DNA of 64,000 nucleotides from Cepaea nemoralis (lineage: Eukaryota > Mollusca > Gastropoda > Stylommatophora > Helicidae), in the NCBI GenBank assembly GCA_014155875.1, contig JACEFZ010011117.1:34985-98984 (forward strand), written 5' to 3'. The first letter of the stretch is position 1; each line of letters begins with the position of its first letter. Shown here in pieces: positions 31,023 through 42,597 of the stretch. The notes below the pieces were generated by a model. The model worked only from the letters and a program-made list of their open reading frames with translations. It had not been told where the DNA came from and did no database searches. Position numbers and translations under genes: made by a program.

Positions 31023-32099
31023 GTAACTCTGTATTTATTGCAATCCCAAAGAAATCAGGTGGTGTGTGTGGAATGTGATCAACATAGAACAATTAGTATA
31101 ATGAGTCACATCACAAAGATTTTGCTACGAATTATCATGCAAAGAGTGAGGAAGAAAATACAACCTGAAATAGGGGAAGAACAATGTGGGTTTGTAGAAG
31201 GAAAGGGTACAGTCAATGCTGTGTATATGCTGCAAACAGTTATTGAACGTGCTGTAGAAGTAAACAAGGATATACATCTTTGCTTTATTGACTACACAAA
31301 GGCTTTTCATAGAGTTAGACATGTCAACATGGTAGATATGCTTGCAGATCTACAAATTGATGGGAAAGACATTAGGCTTATAAAAAACATATATTGGAAA
31401 CAACAAGCTGCCACAAGGATTGATAATGAAGTGGGACAATATCAACTTATTAAGAGAGGTGTTAGGCAGGGATGTGCAATGTCTCCAGATCATTTTTCCC
31501 TAAACAGTGAAAACATTTTCAGAAATGTAGAAGATATAAATGGAATCAGCATTGGAGGACGAAACATCAATAACATTAGATATGCCGATGATACAGTATT
31601 GATTGCGGACAATGCACAAGATCTACAACAATTAGTAGACGCGGTTGTTGTACACAGTGAGCAGCTGAGTTGGGAATTAAATTGTAAGAAGACACAGGTA
31701 ATGGTCGTCACTAGGAAGAACGAAGTATCACAATGTAATATACAAGTAAATGGGAATATTCTTCAACAAGTGAATCAGTACAATTATCTCGGAACAGTCA
31801 TAACATCTGATGGCAGATGCCTTGAAGAGATTAGAACAAGAATCGCCATGGCGAAAGTAGCCTTTAGCAAGATGAAAAACATTCTGACCAATAAAAAGAT
31901 GTCAATTGAAACGAGAAAAAGAGTGTTGAGGGGATACATAGAGCCTGTTCTTTTGTATGGAATGTGAAACTTGGACAATGTGCAGTCAAGCTGAAAAACA
32001 TCTGATGGCTGCAGAAATGTGGTTTCTGATGAAAATGCAAAGAATACCATGGACAGACAGAAAAACCAATGACCAAGTACTACGGGAGACAATGAACGA
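31023..32099 (+). pseudogene. RTE-like LINE (RTE-2) ORF2, RT region
   Basis: The open frame 31038-31967 reads CGFVEGKGTVNAVYML, LCFIDYTKAFHRVRHVNM (palm Asp kept; following D changed to H), RQGCAMSPDHFSL and YADD at 31581-31592. It then runs through the thumb YLGTVITSDGRCLEEIRTR to EPVLLYG. A frameshift near 31965 moves the rest (CETWTMCSQAEKHL) to 31957-32099. There the element breaks off at unrelated sequence. The 5' end lacks the endonuclease. Confidence 0.88.
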
Positions 32100-32345
32100 A
32101 GCTCACTGTTCCCCAATGGGCCAGAGCCGCTCCAACAGGTCTCCGGGTCCCTGTGTGTCATTCGGGTGACTGCTTCTGCTGTTGGCCCTGGCAAGATCAA
32201 ATGCAGATACTACACATTGATCTTAGTGAAAAGGCCTACAGGGGATTCATTCATTCATTCAGTAGCATGTCCTTTGCAGAACCTCGCTCCCATAACAACC
32301 TTCCGGAAGAACCAGAACCCACAAGCAAATGCTTCTAGTGCTATA
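32100..32345. other. unassigned insert or repeat with an (ATTC)4 run
   Basis: It sits directly at the break of the RTE-2 copy. It contains ATTCATTCATTCATTC at about 32247-32262. The short tetramer run recalls a LINE 3' tail, but the flanking sequence matches nothing else that I can see here. Confidence 0.4.
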
Positions 32346-32469
32346 GTGTGAGTTATTTCTCTTGTAACATTGAATAGATTTGATATATTGTCTGATCTAG
32401 ACATCCTATTTCAAGGTGTGGATGATCATTGCGAAATGTTGTAGAGTTCAATCAGTTTGGCTGCAGAAA

Positions 32470-33785
32470 AAGAAAAAAAAAACTATTCCAAAATTAGAGA
32501 AAGTGGGTCGCAAGAAATGAACGACTGAAGAAATTTTACAACTAATTGAAACAAGAAGATTCAACAAAAATAACCCTGACAAATACTTGTATGAAGAAAT
32601 TCACAGACAAGTCAGAACATTATGTAAGGAGGCAAAAGAAGCATGGCTTGAGAAAAATTGCAAAGAAATTGAAAAAAACACAACAGTAAAAATACTAAAT
32701 TAATAGTAAAATTAAATTAATGCTCAAAATATTGCAGGAGCTTACTAATAAAAGAACACGTACATCCACAGGCTGTCTAAAAACAAAAGATGGCAAAATC
32801 GTAATAGAAAAAAGGTCAGATTTTACATGTATGGTCAGATTATGTGAAACACCTTTATGATGGTGACAGAGATGAACACTGTGACATTAGAATTAATAAT
32901 GAAAGACTATCAATTTTAAAGATGGAGGTTCTGAATGTTCTTAACCATATGAAAACTGGCAAAGATCCCGGTTCAAATAACATCACAACAGAAATGATTA
33001 ATGCTTTAAACGAATATGGAATAGATCAAGTCACCAAACTGCTGAACACAATATATGATATTGGAGATATACCCCATGAACTATGTAATTCTATATTTAT
33101 TGCAATCCCAAAGAAATCAGGAACCTTGGAATGTGATCAACATAGAACAATTGGTATAATGAGTCACATCACGAAAATTTTGCTACGAATTATCATGCAA
33201 AGAGGTAGGAGGAAAATACAACCTGAAATAGGAGAAGAACAATGTGGGTTTGTAGACGGCAAGGGTACAATAAATGCTTTGTATATACTGCGAACAGTAA
33301 TTGAAAGCTTTATAGAAGTAAACACAGATCTAAATCTTTGCTTTATTGACTACACAAAGGCTTTTGATGCAGTAAGACATGCCAACATGGTAGAGATGCT
33401 TTTGTAGATCTACAAATTGATAGGAAAGACCTTAGACTTTTAAAAAAAAAACATATATTGGAAACAACAAGCTGCCATAAACATTGATAATGAAGTAGGT
33501 CAATATCAGCCTGTTTAGAAGAGGTGTGAGAAAGGGATGTATGTCTCCAGATCTTTTTCCCCTATACAGTGAAAATATTCTCAGAAATGTAGAAGATATA
33601 AATTAAATCATCAATGGGGGACGAAACACCACTATTAATAGATATGTAGATGATACAGTCTTGATTGCAGAAAATGAACAGGATCTGCAACAATTAGTAG
33701 ATGCGGTTGTTGCACACAGTGAACAACTATTGTTAGAATTGAATTGTAAGAAGACACAGATTATGGTCGTCTATGGGAAGAACGA
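32470..33785 (+). pseudogene. RTE-2 ORF2, linker and RT (first part of a split copy)
   Basis: The pre-RT linker from 32470 has stops. Frame 32844-33407 reads MKTGKDPGSNNITTEMI, HRTIGIMSHITKILLRIIM, CGFVDGKGTINALYIL and LCFIDYTKAFDAVRHANM. After that the frame breaks. SPDLFPLYSEN and RYVDDTVLIAE follow near 33545-33665, with YVDD in place of YADD. The copy is cut at about 33785 and continues at 35690. Confidence 0.85.
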
Positions 33786-33857
33786 CAATGTTTTGTTTGT
33801 CCATCAAGAATGATGATGACCATTCATTTCATCCAGTGGGGTGGAAAGTATGGAACC

Positions 33858-34198
33858 GTGAGTTCTAAGATGGCTGATAAGGCCTATTTTGGCTCGAAAT
33901 GTTCTTTGACAATGTGGGCAAAGAATGCTTGGCGTTCCAGGAGGAGGAACTCCTGCAGTGATTTTTCTGTCCTGCCCTTTCTTCACAGCTCTTGCAGTCC
34001 TGGTTGCTTCACAAGTGACTGCACCTTTATGTCATGATGTACGCCACGAATTACGGTCTTTGGCAGCAGTCGCCCAGGTGTCAAGATGAATTCCAAAAGC
34101 TTAGAGAACTTAAAGCGTTTCCTCTGGCCGCCTTGGGAGCGTTTACCACAACGCAGCTCACCGTAAAAAATTTTTTTAGGGAGCCTGTGATCTGGCAT
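33858..34198 (-). pseudogene. C-terminal region with C2H2 zinc finger of the antisense LINE
   Basis: Frame 33983-34198 reads [15 protein letters not shown] and [11 protein letters not shown], the usual DNA/RNA-binding tail. Frame 33804-33986 holds a C-x2-C-x12-H-x3-H finger at 33858-33920 (CPHCQRTF ... SHLRTH). The two frames overlap by 4 bp but differ, so at least one indel has occurred, and part of the intervening tail is scrambled. Confidence 0.8.
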
Positions 34199-34529
34199 AC
34201 GAGTTAAGTGACCAGCCCAGCGAATCTGATTTTCATTAGTAGAGTGTGGATACTGGGCATGGACGCTCTTTCTAGAACTTCAGTGTCTGGGATCTTGTCT
34301 TGCCATTTAATCTTCAATAGCTTCCTAAGGCAGACTGTGTGGAAGTGGTTTAATTTCCTAGCGTGTCGCTGATAAACAGTCCAGGTTTCACAAGCATATA
34401 GCAGTGTGGATAATACAACTGCTTTAGTAGACTTTCAGCTTTGTTTGCAGGCTTATTCCATTTCTGTCCCATACATTCTTGTACAGTCTGCCAAAGGCCG
34501 CGCTGGCCTTGGAGATTCTTGCATTCACT

Positions 34530-35571
34530 TCAGTCATCAATTGTGGCAGCTTGTGACACAGTGCTGCCAAGATAGGTGAATTTGTCCACAACACTTAGTC
34601 TATGACCATTCACCTTGATATTCGGCACGGTGTGATTATTCCCTGGAGCTGGCTGGTACATAACTACAGTCTTCTCCAAGTTGATATTGAGCCCAAAGTT
34701 GGCACAGGCATATGAGAAAGCTGAAACATTGTGTTGCATGTCTGCCTCTGAGTTGGCGTATAGAGCGCAATCATCAGCAAACAGCAGTTCTCTGACGGTG
34801 TCGCTGTTAGTTTTGGTTTTGGCTTTCAGCCTTCTGAGATTGAACAACTTTCCATCCATGCGGTAGTTGATGTCTATTCCAATGTCATTGTTCTCGAAGG
34901 CATTCGTCAGCATAGCTGAAAACATGAGGCTGAACAGTGTTGGTGCCAGGACACATCCTTGCTTCACTCCATTGGTGACAGGAAAGGGCTCAGACAGTTC
35001 ACCATTTTCCTGTACTCTTGCCTGCATACCATCATGAAATAGCCGCACTATTTGGACAAACTTTTGTGGACAGCCATATTTCGCCATAATCTTCCACAGT
35101 CCTTCTCTGCTGACTGTATCAAAAGCCTTGGTAAGGTCAATGAAAGTGGAGAACATTTTAGAGTTCTGTTCCTGACATTTCTCTTGCAGCTGCCTTGCAG
35201 CGAAAATCATGTCAACAGTTCCTCGTTCTTTTCTGAAGCCACATTGACTCTCTGGAAGAAGACCTTCATCGAGATGGGCCGTGAGGCGATTGAGAAGAAT
35301 TCTGGCGAGTATCTTCCCTGCGGTTGAGAGCAAGGAGAATGCCTCGGTGGTTATCACAGTATTGGCGGTTTCCTTTACGTTTGTAAAGGTGGACTATTGA
35401 CGTGTCCTTGAAATTTTGTGGCATGGTCTCGGTCAACCATATGTGTGTAAAGACTTGGTGAAGTTGCTCTATTAGAACCGGTCGACCTGCATTGTATATC
35501 TCTGCCGGGATGGAGTCAGGATCATGTGCCTTACCACTGGAAAGTTGCTGGATGGCTTTGTTTACTGCCAC
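34530..35571 (-). pseudogene. reverse transcriptase of the antisense LINE
   Basis: Frame 35266-35571 carries the fingers (SSGKAHDPDSIPAEIYNAG, then HLYKRKGNRQYCDNHRGI). Frame 34530-35357 carries ESQCGFRKERGTVDMIFAAR, FIDLTKAFDTVSREGLW (palm Asp), GVKQGCVLAPTLFSLMFS and LLFADDCALY (catalytic Asp pair), then VDKFTYLGSTVS. One frameshift near 35300-35360 separates them. All palm residues are present. This widespread LINE type is not assigned to a clade with confidence. Confidence 0.88.
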
Positions 35572-35689
35572 TATGGTTGGCAGGTCAATAAGTGTATCAT
35601 TAATGGGAACTTGAGGAACGCAGTTGATGATTTCATTATCGAAGAAGGAAGTTGCATTTAAGATGTTGTTGATATGCTTTGTCCAGCGT

Positions 35690-35822
35690 TAATATAATAT
35701 ACAAGTAAATGGGAATATTCTTCAACAAGTGAATCGGTACAATTATCTCGGAACAGTCATAACATCTGATGGGAGGTGCCTTGAAGAGATTTGAAAAAGA
35801 ATTGCCATGGCGAAAGTATAAC
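35690..35822 (+). pseudogene. RTE-2 ORF2, second part of the split copy (thumb)
   Basis: It matches 31737-31858: IQVNGNILQQVNQYNYLGTV and then ITSDGRCLEEI, here with a stop (TGA) after EEI. It ends abruptly at GCCATGGCGAAAGTA, followed by unrelated sequence. Confidence 0.85.
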
Positions 35823-36195
35823 ACAGGAAATAAATTGGGGAACCTGTTGAGGCCGCAGAGACAGTTACATAAATAAACATTGGCGCTCACAGAAGGAGAA
35901 GAAGGAAGTAGAGACTAGAGGACGCACTAGACAAAATAAAATTTAAAAGCTATAGTTATTGACCGGGATTCGAACCTGTCAAGTCCAAATGACGGCAGTG
36001 CCATGCTGCAAGAACAAGTGTACTTCGACGCAAGACCAACTAGACACTCAAAATAAACAAGTCTCTTCATTAGTCATGTCTATCATACACATGAACCTAC
36101 ACCTATGGAATACGGACAGAATTCGTATAAAACCATATAGGTGGCACCATAGGTCTCATAGTTTATATTAAACCAGAATAGATCATATAACGTGT
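35823..36195. other. unassigned; possible decayed tRNA-like head
   Basis: On the minus strand GGTTCGAATCC at 35966-35976 matches a B box, but no convincing A box or T-stem accompanies it. Otherwise nothing is recognised. Confidence 0.3.
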
Positions 36196-36199
36196 GTAT

Positions 36200-36204
36200 A
36201 TGTG

Positions 36205-36238
<34 letters not shown>

Positions 36239-36243
36239 GCGTG

Positions 36244-36332
<89 letters not shown>
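36200..36332. repeat. (GT)n then (TA)n compound microsatellite
   Basis: GT-rich to about 36246, then about 42 TA units to 36331. Tyr-Ile and Val-Cys frames are only the repeat translated. Confidence 0.97.
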
Positions 36333-36335
<3 letters not shown>

Positions 36336-36470
36336 TTCATTCATTATGTGCCATGCCGATAAGCGAGGGCGGTCATATTCTGCCATCTCACTCGATCACC
36401 AGAGTCATGGATCAGCTCCGTGTTTCTGTCTCGACCATGCCGTGTGGCCAAGCCATCCAGATTGTATGTT
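36333..36470 (-). mobile_element. RTE-type LINE 3' end, (ATTC)n tail
   Basis: The reverse complement reads CTGGATGGCTTGGCC, CATGATCCATGACTCTGGTG-like sequence and the terminal GGCATGGCACAT. This matches the ends at 42598-42764 and 45799-45972. The tail on this strand is (GAAT)n at 36333-36346, directly next to the TA array. Confidence 0.8.
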
Positions 36471-36615
36471 CAGTTCTTGCACCAGAATGAAAAAAACGGC
36501 ACATTCCTGATAAAAACAGTTCTTCACGTCAGATTTAATATATGTAAACAAAATAAATATCTATTGTGGTGGACACAGCAATATCATTGGACACACCAAC
36601 GAGTTGCTATGACAT
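36466..36615. repeat. repeat X, copy 1
   Basis: It begins TGTATGTTCAGTTCTTGCAC and includes AACAGTTCTTCACGTCAG, ATTGTGGTGGACA and ATTGGACA. The same sequence is at 43136-43535, there split by a SINE-B. Identity unknown. Confidence 0.7.
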
Positions 36616-37090
36616 GGTGATACATTAATTCAAGAAGTATGCATAGTAAGGTGGAGAGAGGAATGTTTCGTGTGGAATGGCTCACCTCGCTTCAGAGGCC
36701 ACAGATTGTTAGAATTGTGTGGATGTTTTGCCCTGGCCAGTCGGGGGTGCGGTCAATGAACAGACTGATAGGCGGGCAGGGAAGGCACCTCTTGGTGGTA
36801 GATTTCCTATGTACGAGGGACAGCGCCTATGGAACCAGGTGGAGAAAGCAGGGGACTAGATAGAGAACCTGTATGTGGAAAGGATGATATGGCGGGGGGG
36901 GGGGGGGGGAATCGGCAGGGGTTCTGGAAGAATCTCAAAACTGAGAAGGACGACCAGTAGAGCTTTCAATCAGATATCGATGGGAACGACTCTTCTCTTG
37001 TTGTTGAACGAGGGGATGAAGCGCTTATGGGAATATTCTAATTGCAGTGATGTCGGTTCTTAGCTCCACTCAACTCAGCTCAAGTGGTGA
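36616..37090 (+). pseudogene. I-like LINE 3' part, subgroup I-a
   Basis: It starts inside RNase H (SMHSKVERGMFRVEWLTSLQ), then WMFCPGQSGV (His changed to Gln) and the terminal segment, ending GATGTCGGTTCTTAGCTCCA and a CAACT-like tail. A G-run at 36896-36909 disrupts the frame. The flanks TGGTGATACATTA at left and TGGTGAAGTATTA at right are a decayed target-site duplication. The same truncation point recurs at 45410. Confidence 0.85.
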
Positions 37091-37355
37091 AGTATTATAG
37101 AAACGAACCATGCATCGATAATTAAATGTGTGATACAGGAAACCCAGTTGCCCAGTTGTTGTTACAGTATCACATGTTGTAATCTCAGTAAACATTCAAA
37201 CTGGCCACACATTTTACAACGCTACAATTTACAATCGTTACAAATAATTCAATTTAAGATGATACTTACAATGGAAAAAAAAATGGATTTTCACAATCGG
37301 TACCTTATCATTATCTCATTATCTAATTATTTACAAAAATGATTAATCACTCAAG
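37078..37355. repeat. repeat Y, copy 1
   Basis: It shares with 46046-46335 the blocks GTATTATAGAAACGAA, AACATTCAAACTGGCCACAC, TCGTTACAAATAATTCAATT and ATGGATTTTCACAATC. Together with the I-LINE it forms a duplicated block. Confidence 0.75.
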
Positions 37356-37429
37356 TCACGCAAGTGTGGGATGATCGCAGGCCTCAACATATATGGCATT
37401 TGCTTGAGGGCGCTCGCGAGAATGTCTGA

Positions 37430-38046
<617 letters not shown>

Positions 38047-38048
38047 GT

Positions 38049-38103
<55 letters not shown>

Positions 38104-38106
38104 TTT
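38047..38106. repeat. (TTTA)n microsatellite
   Basis: About 15 TTTA units. Confidence 0.97.
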
Positions 38107-38469
38107 TATAAGCGCTAGCACTTCCCCCAGCGGATAGAGCGACACTCTGAGTCTCCAGCGTCCCCCTGTTTTTATTGTGGGCCATTAGTCTCACTATGAG
38201 CCTTTGCCCACAGAGGTCCACCAGGCCAACAGCTACTGTGAGGAGTTGTGAAGTTTGATGATTATCTTAGCCAAAAGGCAGAGACAGTTTATAGCTGTAG
38301 TTCTCAATCGGTGGTGAATTCTCCCCCTCTGGGGGGAATTTTAGGGTTTCTATGGGGGAATTAAGATTATTTCAAGATCGTGTTAATACAAGAACCGATT
38401 ACTTGATATTGTTTTTCTCTCCATATTTTACGGTTCTGTATTTCTCGCCCTTCTGAAATTCGTTTTTAT
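38107..38469. other. unassigned sequence
   Basis: No coding frame or repeat match. A TCCCCCTCTGGGGGGAATT palindromic stretch lies near 38321-38341. Confidence 0.4.
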
Positions 38470-38674
38470 AACGTCCTCTAACAAGTACTGGAGAGTTTTG
38501 GTCATAGACCATAACTTTAGGAAGGGAAAATCCCAACTGCACCTCCCCGTGGTAGAGGATGGAAACACTCCACGGTGTGGCTAACACAGCTCTGGGGACC
38601 GAGTATCCACCTGAATAAGTGGACAACTCTGCAGCTGAGCAGAGCAGGGCACTCACTTGTCCCTACAGTCGGAA

Positions 38675-39379
38675 ATGGCTGTTAAAGGTAGAGGTAAAAG
38701 ACTACCATGTGAATGTGGAAGGCAAGGGGAAACCACCATATTATCTTCCCAAGACTTCATGGCAAAACACATATCAGAGTTAGTGAACTACGTTAATGGC
38801 TGTCTTAGGACATCCTCGTCCGGTAGGGACAGTCATGAGCCACAGGTGACACCAGACCGTCATCCAGCTACTGATAGCAAAATCATAAATAAAATAAATA
38901 AATTTAGAGTAGGAACATGGAATGTTAGGACATTAAATGAGCTAGGAAAGTTGAACAATGTTCTAAGAGAAATGGATAGCATGAATATGAATATACTAGG
39001 CGTTAGTGAGATGAGATGGAAGGGATCGGGCAAAATTATAGCTGACAACCACACAATAATTTATTCTGGAGGGGATACACATGAAAAAGGTGTAGGAATA
39101 ATACTTGACGAAGAAACAGCCAAGTCACTTAATGGATACTGGCGTATTTCATATAGAGTTATTTTGGTAAAAATCAAAGGCAAACCAATAGATATAAATA
39201 TTATACAAGTATATGCACCAACAACAAGCAGTAGTGATGAAGAAATACAACACTTTTACGACGAAATAGAAATGGCGATGGCTCAAATTGGATCACAGGA
39301 AATAAAAATAATACTTGGAGATTTTAATGCAAAAGTAGGAAAGGGGAAAATGAAGGATGTAGTGGGGAATTATGGTTTA
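38675..39379 (+). CDS. AP endonuclease domain of RTE-1 copy 1 (cut by a SINE)
   Basis: The frame opens at ATG 38675 (MAVKGRGKRLPCECGRQGE). A leader of about 75 residues precedes the endonuclease: FRVGTWNVRTLNELGKL (Asn), LGVSEMRWKGSG (Glu), IIQVYAPTTSSSDEE and IILGDFNAKVGKG (Asp, Asn). The coding frame is then interrupted by SINE-E at 39380. The last endonuclease motif (SDH) lies beyond the insert. The copy at 51359 has one extra A in the leader, so this copy preserves the original leader frame better. Confidence 0.85.
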
Positions 39380-39717
39380 GGTTTAGTTTAGTTTAGTTTA
39401 GTCGATGGATCAACATCACGGCTCACGGGTGTAACCCATAAGTGCTCCGTTCTCCTCCTAACTCAAACCTGAGTCTGGAGAAACTCAGCTCAGTGCACGA
39501 ACTCCGTAGCACCGCTGAGGATCCTAAAATACTTTGGGTAGATTTTTAACTCGAAATTTTGCCCGGGCAGCGCCGTTAGGCTACTCTTTTTCGATTTCCA
39601 ACTGCCAAGGGATTTTTTACGTGCGCAACAATACACACGGGCGTCCGATCTCACTACCCAGAGACCAGGGGAAATTTATTACTAGAAGTCCACGAGAAAA
39701 AATCCCGGCATCATTAG
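39380..39717 (-). mobile_element. SINE-E inserted in RTE-1, (CTAAA)n tail
   Basis: The uninterrupted copy reads GGTTTAGGTACAAGAAATG at 52261-52279. Here about 338 bp separate GGTTTAGG from GTACAAGAAATG, flanked by TTTAGG and ATTAGG. On the minus strand the insert ends in (CTAAA)n (39381-39402 on this strand). The body has CTCGTGGACTTCTAGTAAT, AAAATCCCTTGGCAGTTGG and GTTAGGAGGAGAACGGAGC. I cannot find clean A and B boxes, so a tRNA origin is unproven. Confidence 0.8.
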
Positions 39718-40587
39718 GTACAAGAAATGAAAGAGGGGAAAAGCTAATAGAATGGGCAAATATCAATGATATGATAATTGGAAACAGTGGTTTAAACACC
39801 ATAAAAGACGACTATACACATGGAAAAGCCCTGATCAGAAAATACGCAACCAAATTGACTACAAACTAATTAATAAAAGATTTAGAAATGCTCTAATTAA
39901 TGTAAAAACATTGCCTTGCGCCGACTGTAATAGTGATCATGTACCACTATGTGGACAAATATAAGTAACATTAATGAGAGGGAAACAAATGGTTAGGAAC
40001 ATGAGACTTAATAAAGAGGTTCTGAAAGTAGATAAAGAAATTCAAGAACAATACATAGTAACTGTGAAAAATAGGTACAATGCAATAGCTGAAATACAGA
40101 GTATAAATGAACAATGGGAAATGTTAAAGGACTCCATTCATCAAACAAGCAAAGAAATATTACCGGAGAGAAGTCAAATAGCTAAGAAAAAAATGGATGA
40201 ATGAAGAAATCTTAATGCTGATGGACAAAAGAAAACATAGTAAAAATGACAAACAAGAATACGCTAAGATAAATAAAGAAATAAAAGATAAATGTGGGAA
40301 GGCAAAAGAAAGTTGGTTAAATGAGCAATGCAAAAAAAATTGAACTAAATGCCATTAAAGATATAAAAAATTTGCACAGACAAATCAGTGAGCTCACGGG
40401 AAGAAAAATAAGAATAAATACAGGGTGTTTGAAATTAAAAACAGGAAAGATATTATTGGAGGAAGATGATATAATGAAGAGGTGAAATGAGTATATAAAA
40501 GAATTATATGATGGGGAAAGGGAAGAATTAACAGAAGAAAGTAACTTAGAAGGTCCACCTATTCTAAAAGAAGAAGTCGCTGACGCT
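39718..40587 (+). pseudogene. RTE-1 copy 1, endonuclease end and linker
   Basis: It reads TRNERGEKLIEWANINDMIIGN, then a frame change, the DYTHGKALIRK remnant and CNSDHVPLCGQI (endonuclease SDH) near 39930-39960 with a stop at 39961-39963. The coiled linker (EILPERSQIAKKKMDE) follows in other frames to 40587. At least three shifts. Confidence 0.85.
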
Positions 40588-41572
40588 ATGAAATATATGA
40601 AGAAAGGAAAAACAGCTGGACCAGATGAAATCACAGTAGAAGAATTACAAGTATTGGGAGAATTTGGAGTAGATATATTAACCAAAATGTTAAATGATAT
40701 TTACAGCAGTGGATATCTACCCAGTGATATGCTGAAATCTGTATTTATAGCTATACCAAAAAGACCAGGAGCAATTGAATGTGAAGATTTTCGCTACAAT
40801 TAACCTCATAAACCATATCACTAAGCTTCTGCTCAGAATCATAATGAGAAGAACCAGAAAGAAAATAAAAATGGAAATTAGTGAAGAACAGTATGGATTT
40901 GTGGAGGGAAAGGGCACAAACAATGCAATATATACATTACGGACACTAATAGAAAGGTCAATAGAGAAACAGAAAGACATATATTTATGCTTCATAGATT
41001 ATACTAAGGCATTTGATAAAGTAAAACATGATGAGCTGATTAAAATGTTGGAAGATATCAACATTGATGGGAAAGATTTAAGAATAATAAAGAATATTTA
41101 CTGGAACCAAGTAGCAGCAATTAAAATTGGAAATAAAGAGGGTAGTTACGAACAGATAAAGCTAGGAGTACGACAGGGATGTGTCTTGTCACCAGATCTC
41201 TTCTCCCTATATAGCGAAGTAATAATGAGAGAGATCAAAGAGATGCCAGGAATACTAGTTGGAGGTTATAATATAAATAATATACGCTATGCAGATGACA
41301 CAGTATTGGTGGCAGATAAATCAACAGACCTACAACAATTGTTGGACACTGTAGTAACAGAGAGTGCAAGGAAAGGACTCTCCTTGAATATCAAGAAAAC
41401 AGTAACAATGGTGATATCAAAGAAAATGGTGACACCAAAATGTGACATAGAAATAGAAGGAAAAATTCTTAACCAAGTGGATAATTTTAGATACCTAGGG
41501 ACATTTATAACATCAGATGGAAGATGTACAACAGAGATTAAGAGCAGAATAAGGCCGCATTTCAGAAAATGA
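40588..41572 (+). pseudogene. RTE-1 copy 1 reverse transcriptase
   Basis: Frame 40588-40803 has the GKTAGPDEITVEELQVLGEF fingers. A one-base shift in TTTTCGCTACAAT leads to frame 40775-41572 with GFVEGKGTNNAIYTL, LCFIDYTKAFDKVKHDEL (Asp), RQGCVLSPDLFSLYSE and YADD at 41288-41299, then YLGTFITSDGRCTTEIKSR. The palm is complete. A deletion after the thumb (AGAATAAGGCCGCAT) shifts the frame into 41569. Confidence 0.88.
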
Positions 41573-42050
41573 AGAGTATCTTGTGCAATAAGTCACTATC
41601 ACTGAATGTAAGAAAGAGAGTGCTGAAATGCTATGTAGAACCAGTTTTGCTGTATGGCAGTGAATCTTGGAATGTAAATGAACAAATTAAGAAGAAATTA
41701 GAAGCAACAGAGATGTGGTTCCTGAGACGAATGTTGAGAATTCCTTGGACTGCCAGAGTAACTAACGACGACTGCCTGAAACAGGCTAATGAAACTAGAA
41801 CACTATATACAACAATAAGAAAGAGACAAACAGCTTTCTTTGGTCATGTAATGAGAAGAGAGGCACTGGAGAACATCGTGACAACTGGAAAGATCGAGGG
41901 GAAGACAGGCAGAGGCAGACCAAGAGAAATGATGCTGGATGGATTGAGACAGGTGGCACGGAGGAATATCAGCAGCAGAGTTGATCTAGAAAACCAAAGA
42001 CCGAGATCTGTGGAGAGCCATGAACACCTACGCCAGCTGGCAGGGCACTT
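41569..42050 (+). pseudogene. RTE-1 copy 1 ORF2 C-terminus
   Basis: It reads MKSILCNKSLSLNVRKRVLK, CYVEPVLLYGSESWNV, EMWFLRRMLRIPWTARVTND and GRGRPREMMLDGLRQ. One base is inserted relative to the copy at 58179-58661 (GATTGAGACAGGTGGCACGG), after which the ending is out of frame. The frame then runs on into the adjacent I-b LINE by chance. Confidence 0.85.
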
Positions 42051-42103
42051 GATGATGATGAACGTAAGTAGACCCGCAAATCATGTTTTATGTAGACATC
42101 TAC

Positions 42104-42320
42104 CATGGTCTGGCAAGAATGAGACAACGAGGAGTGACGAAGGGATCTGGCCGACGCTCAACGCTCAGAGGAAAGGCGAGACGGACTTATAATCAGATTG
42201 CTACTGGTACTATTAGTGTTGGAACTCTTTGCTGGCTGCTGAGGATGGGGACGGAGCACTTATGGGAATGCCCCGAATGCTGTGATGTCGATTCCTAAAT
42301 CAATCAATCAATCAATCAAT
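42104..42320 (+). pseudogene. I-like LINE 3' end, subgroup I-b, (ATCA)n tail
   Basis: It matches 47511-47722: ARMRQRGVTKGSGRRSTLRG, then KARRTYNQIATGTISVGTL and the W-x-CPECC-DVDS end, followed by (ATCA)n at 42298-42320. It lies about 40 bp after the RTE-1 tail. Confidence 0.9.
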
Positions 42321-42586
42321 CTATACTTGCTCTAGTATGTGTTATTAAATTTAACTTCCAATTTTACATATACTGTGTAGAGAGCCGTGGTGGTGGTGGT
42401 GGTGGTGGAGGGGATGTATAGAGAGGAAATACGAAAGGGGGAAATGATATTTCGAACATGTCGTAGAACAAAAACACGATTGAACACCGTCGATTAATGA
42501 TAGCTTGTAGGCCGATTACAGGCCTGTTAAAAATGGGAATTGTAATACCCTTTTACATATCAGGTGTCTGTACTCCTGAAACGCAA
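42321..42586. other. no recognisable feature apart from a short (GGT)n
   Basis: A short run of GGT units lies at about 42389-42409; otherwise unremarkable. Confidence 0.5.
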
Positions 42587-42597
42587 ATTCATGTTAT

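Larger units (their letters stand above)
33786..35689 (-). mobile_element. antisense LINE with C2H2 finger, inserted into RTE-2
   Basis: It separates homologous RTE-2 sequence: the left side stops after GGTCGTCTATGGGAAGAAC and the right side resumes at AATATACAAGTAAATGGG, which are adjacent in the 31023 copy. On the minus strand it holds RT (35571-34530), the post-RT region and a terminal C2H2 finger. A (GAT)n-like tail lies at 33810-33818. The endonuclease is absent, so it is 5' truncated. Confidence 0.85.
38475..42060 (+). mobile_element. RTE-1 LINE copy 1, near full length, with SINE-E insert
   Basis: It is collinear with 51359-58669 from the common start (CCTCTAA, then AGTACTGGAGAGTTTTGG) to the (GAT)n end at 42050-42060. 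A short target duplication AACGT at 38470-38474 and 42061-42065 is plausible. Without the SINE it is about 3.25 kb. It encodes an AP endonuclease and RT in one decayed frame. An I-b LINE end follows at 42104. Confidence 0.9.

Noticed and set aside
36083..36510. Tyr-Ile repeat frames on both strands
   Set aside because: Translation of the TA array; likewise 50789-51143.
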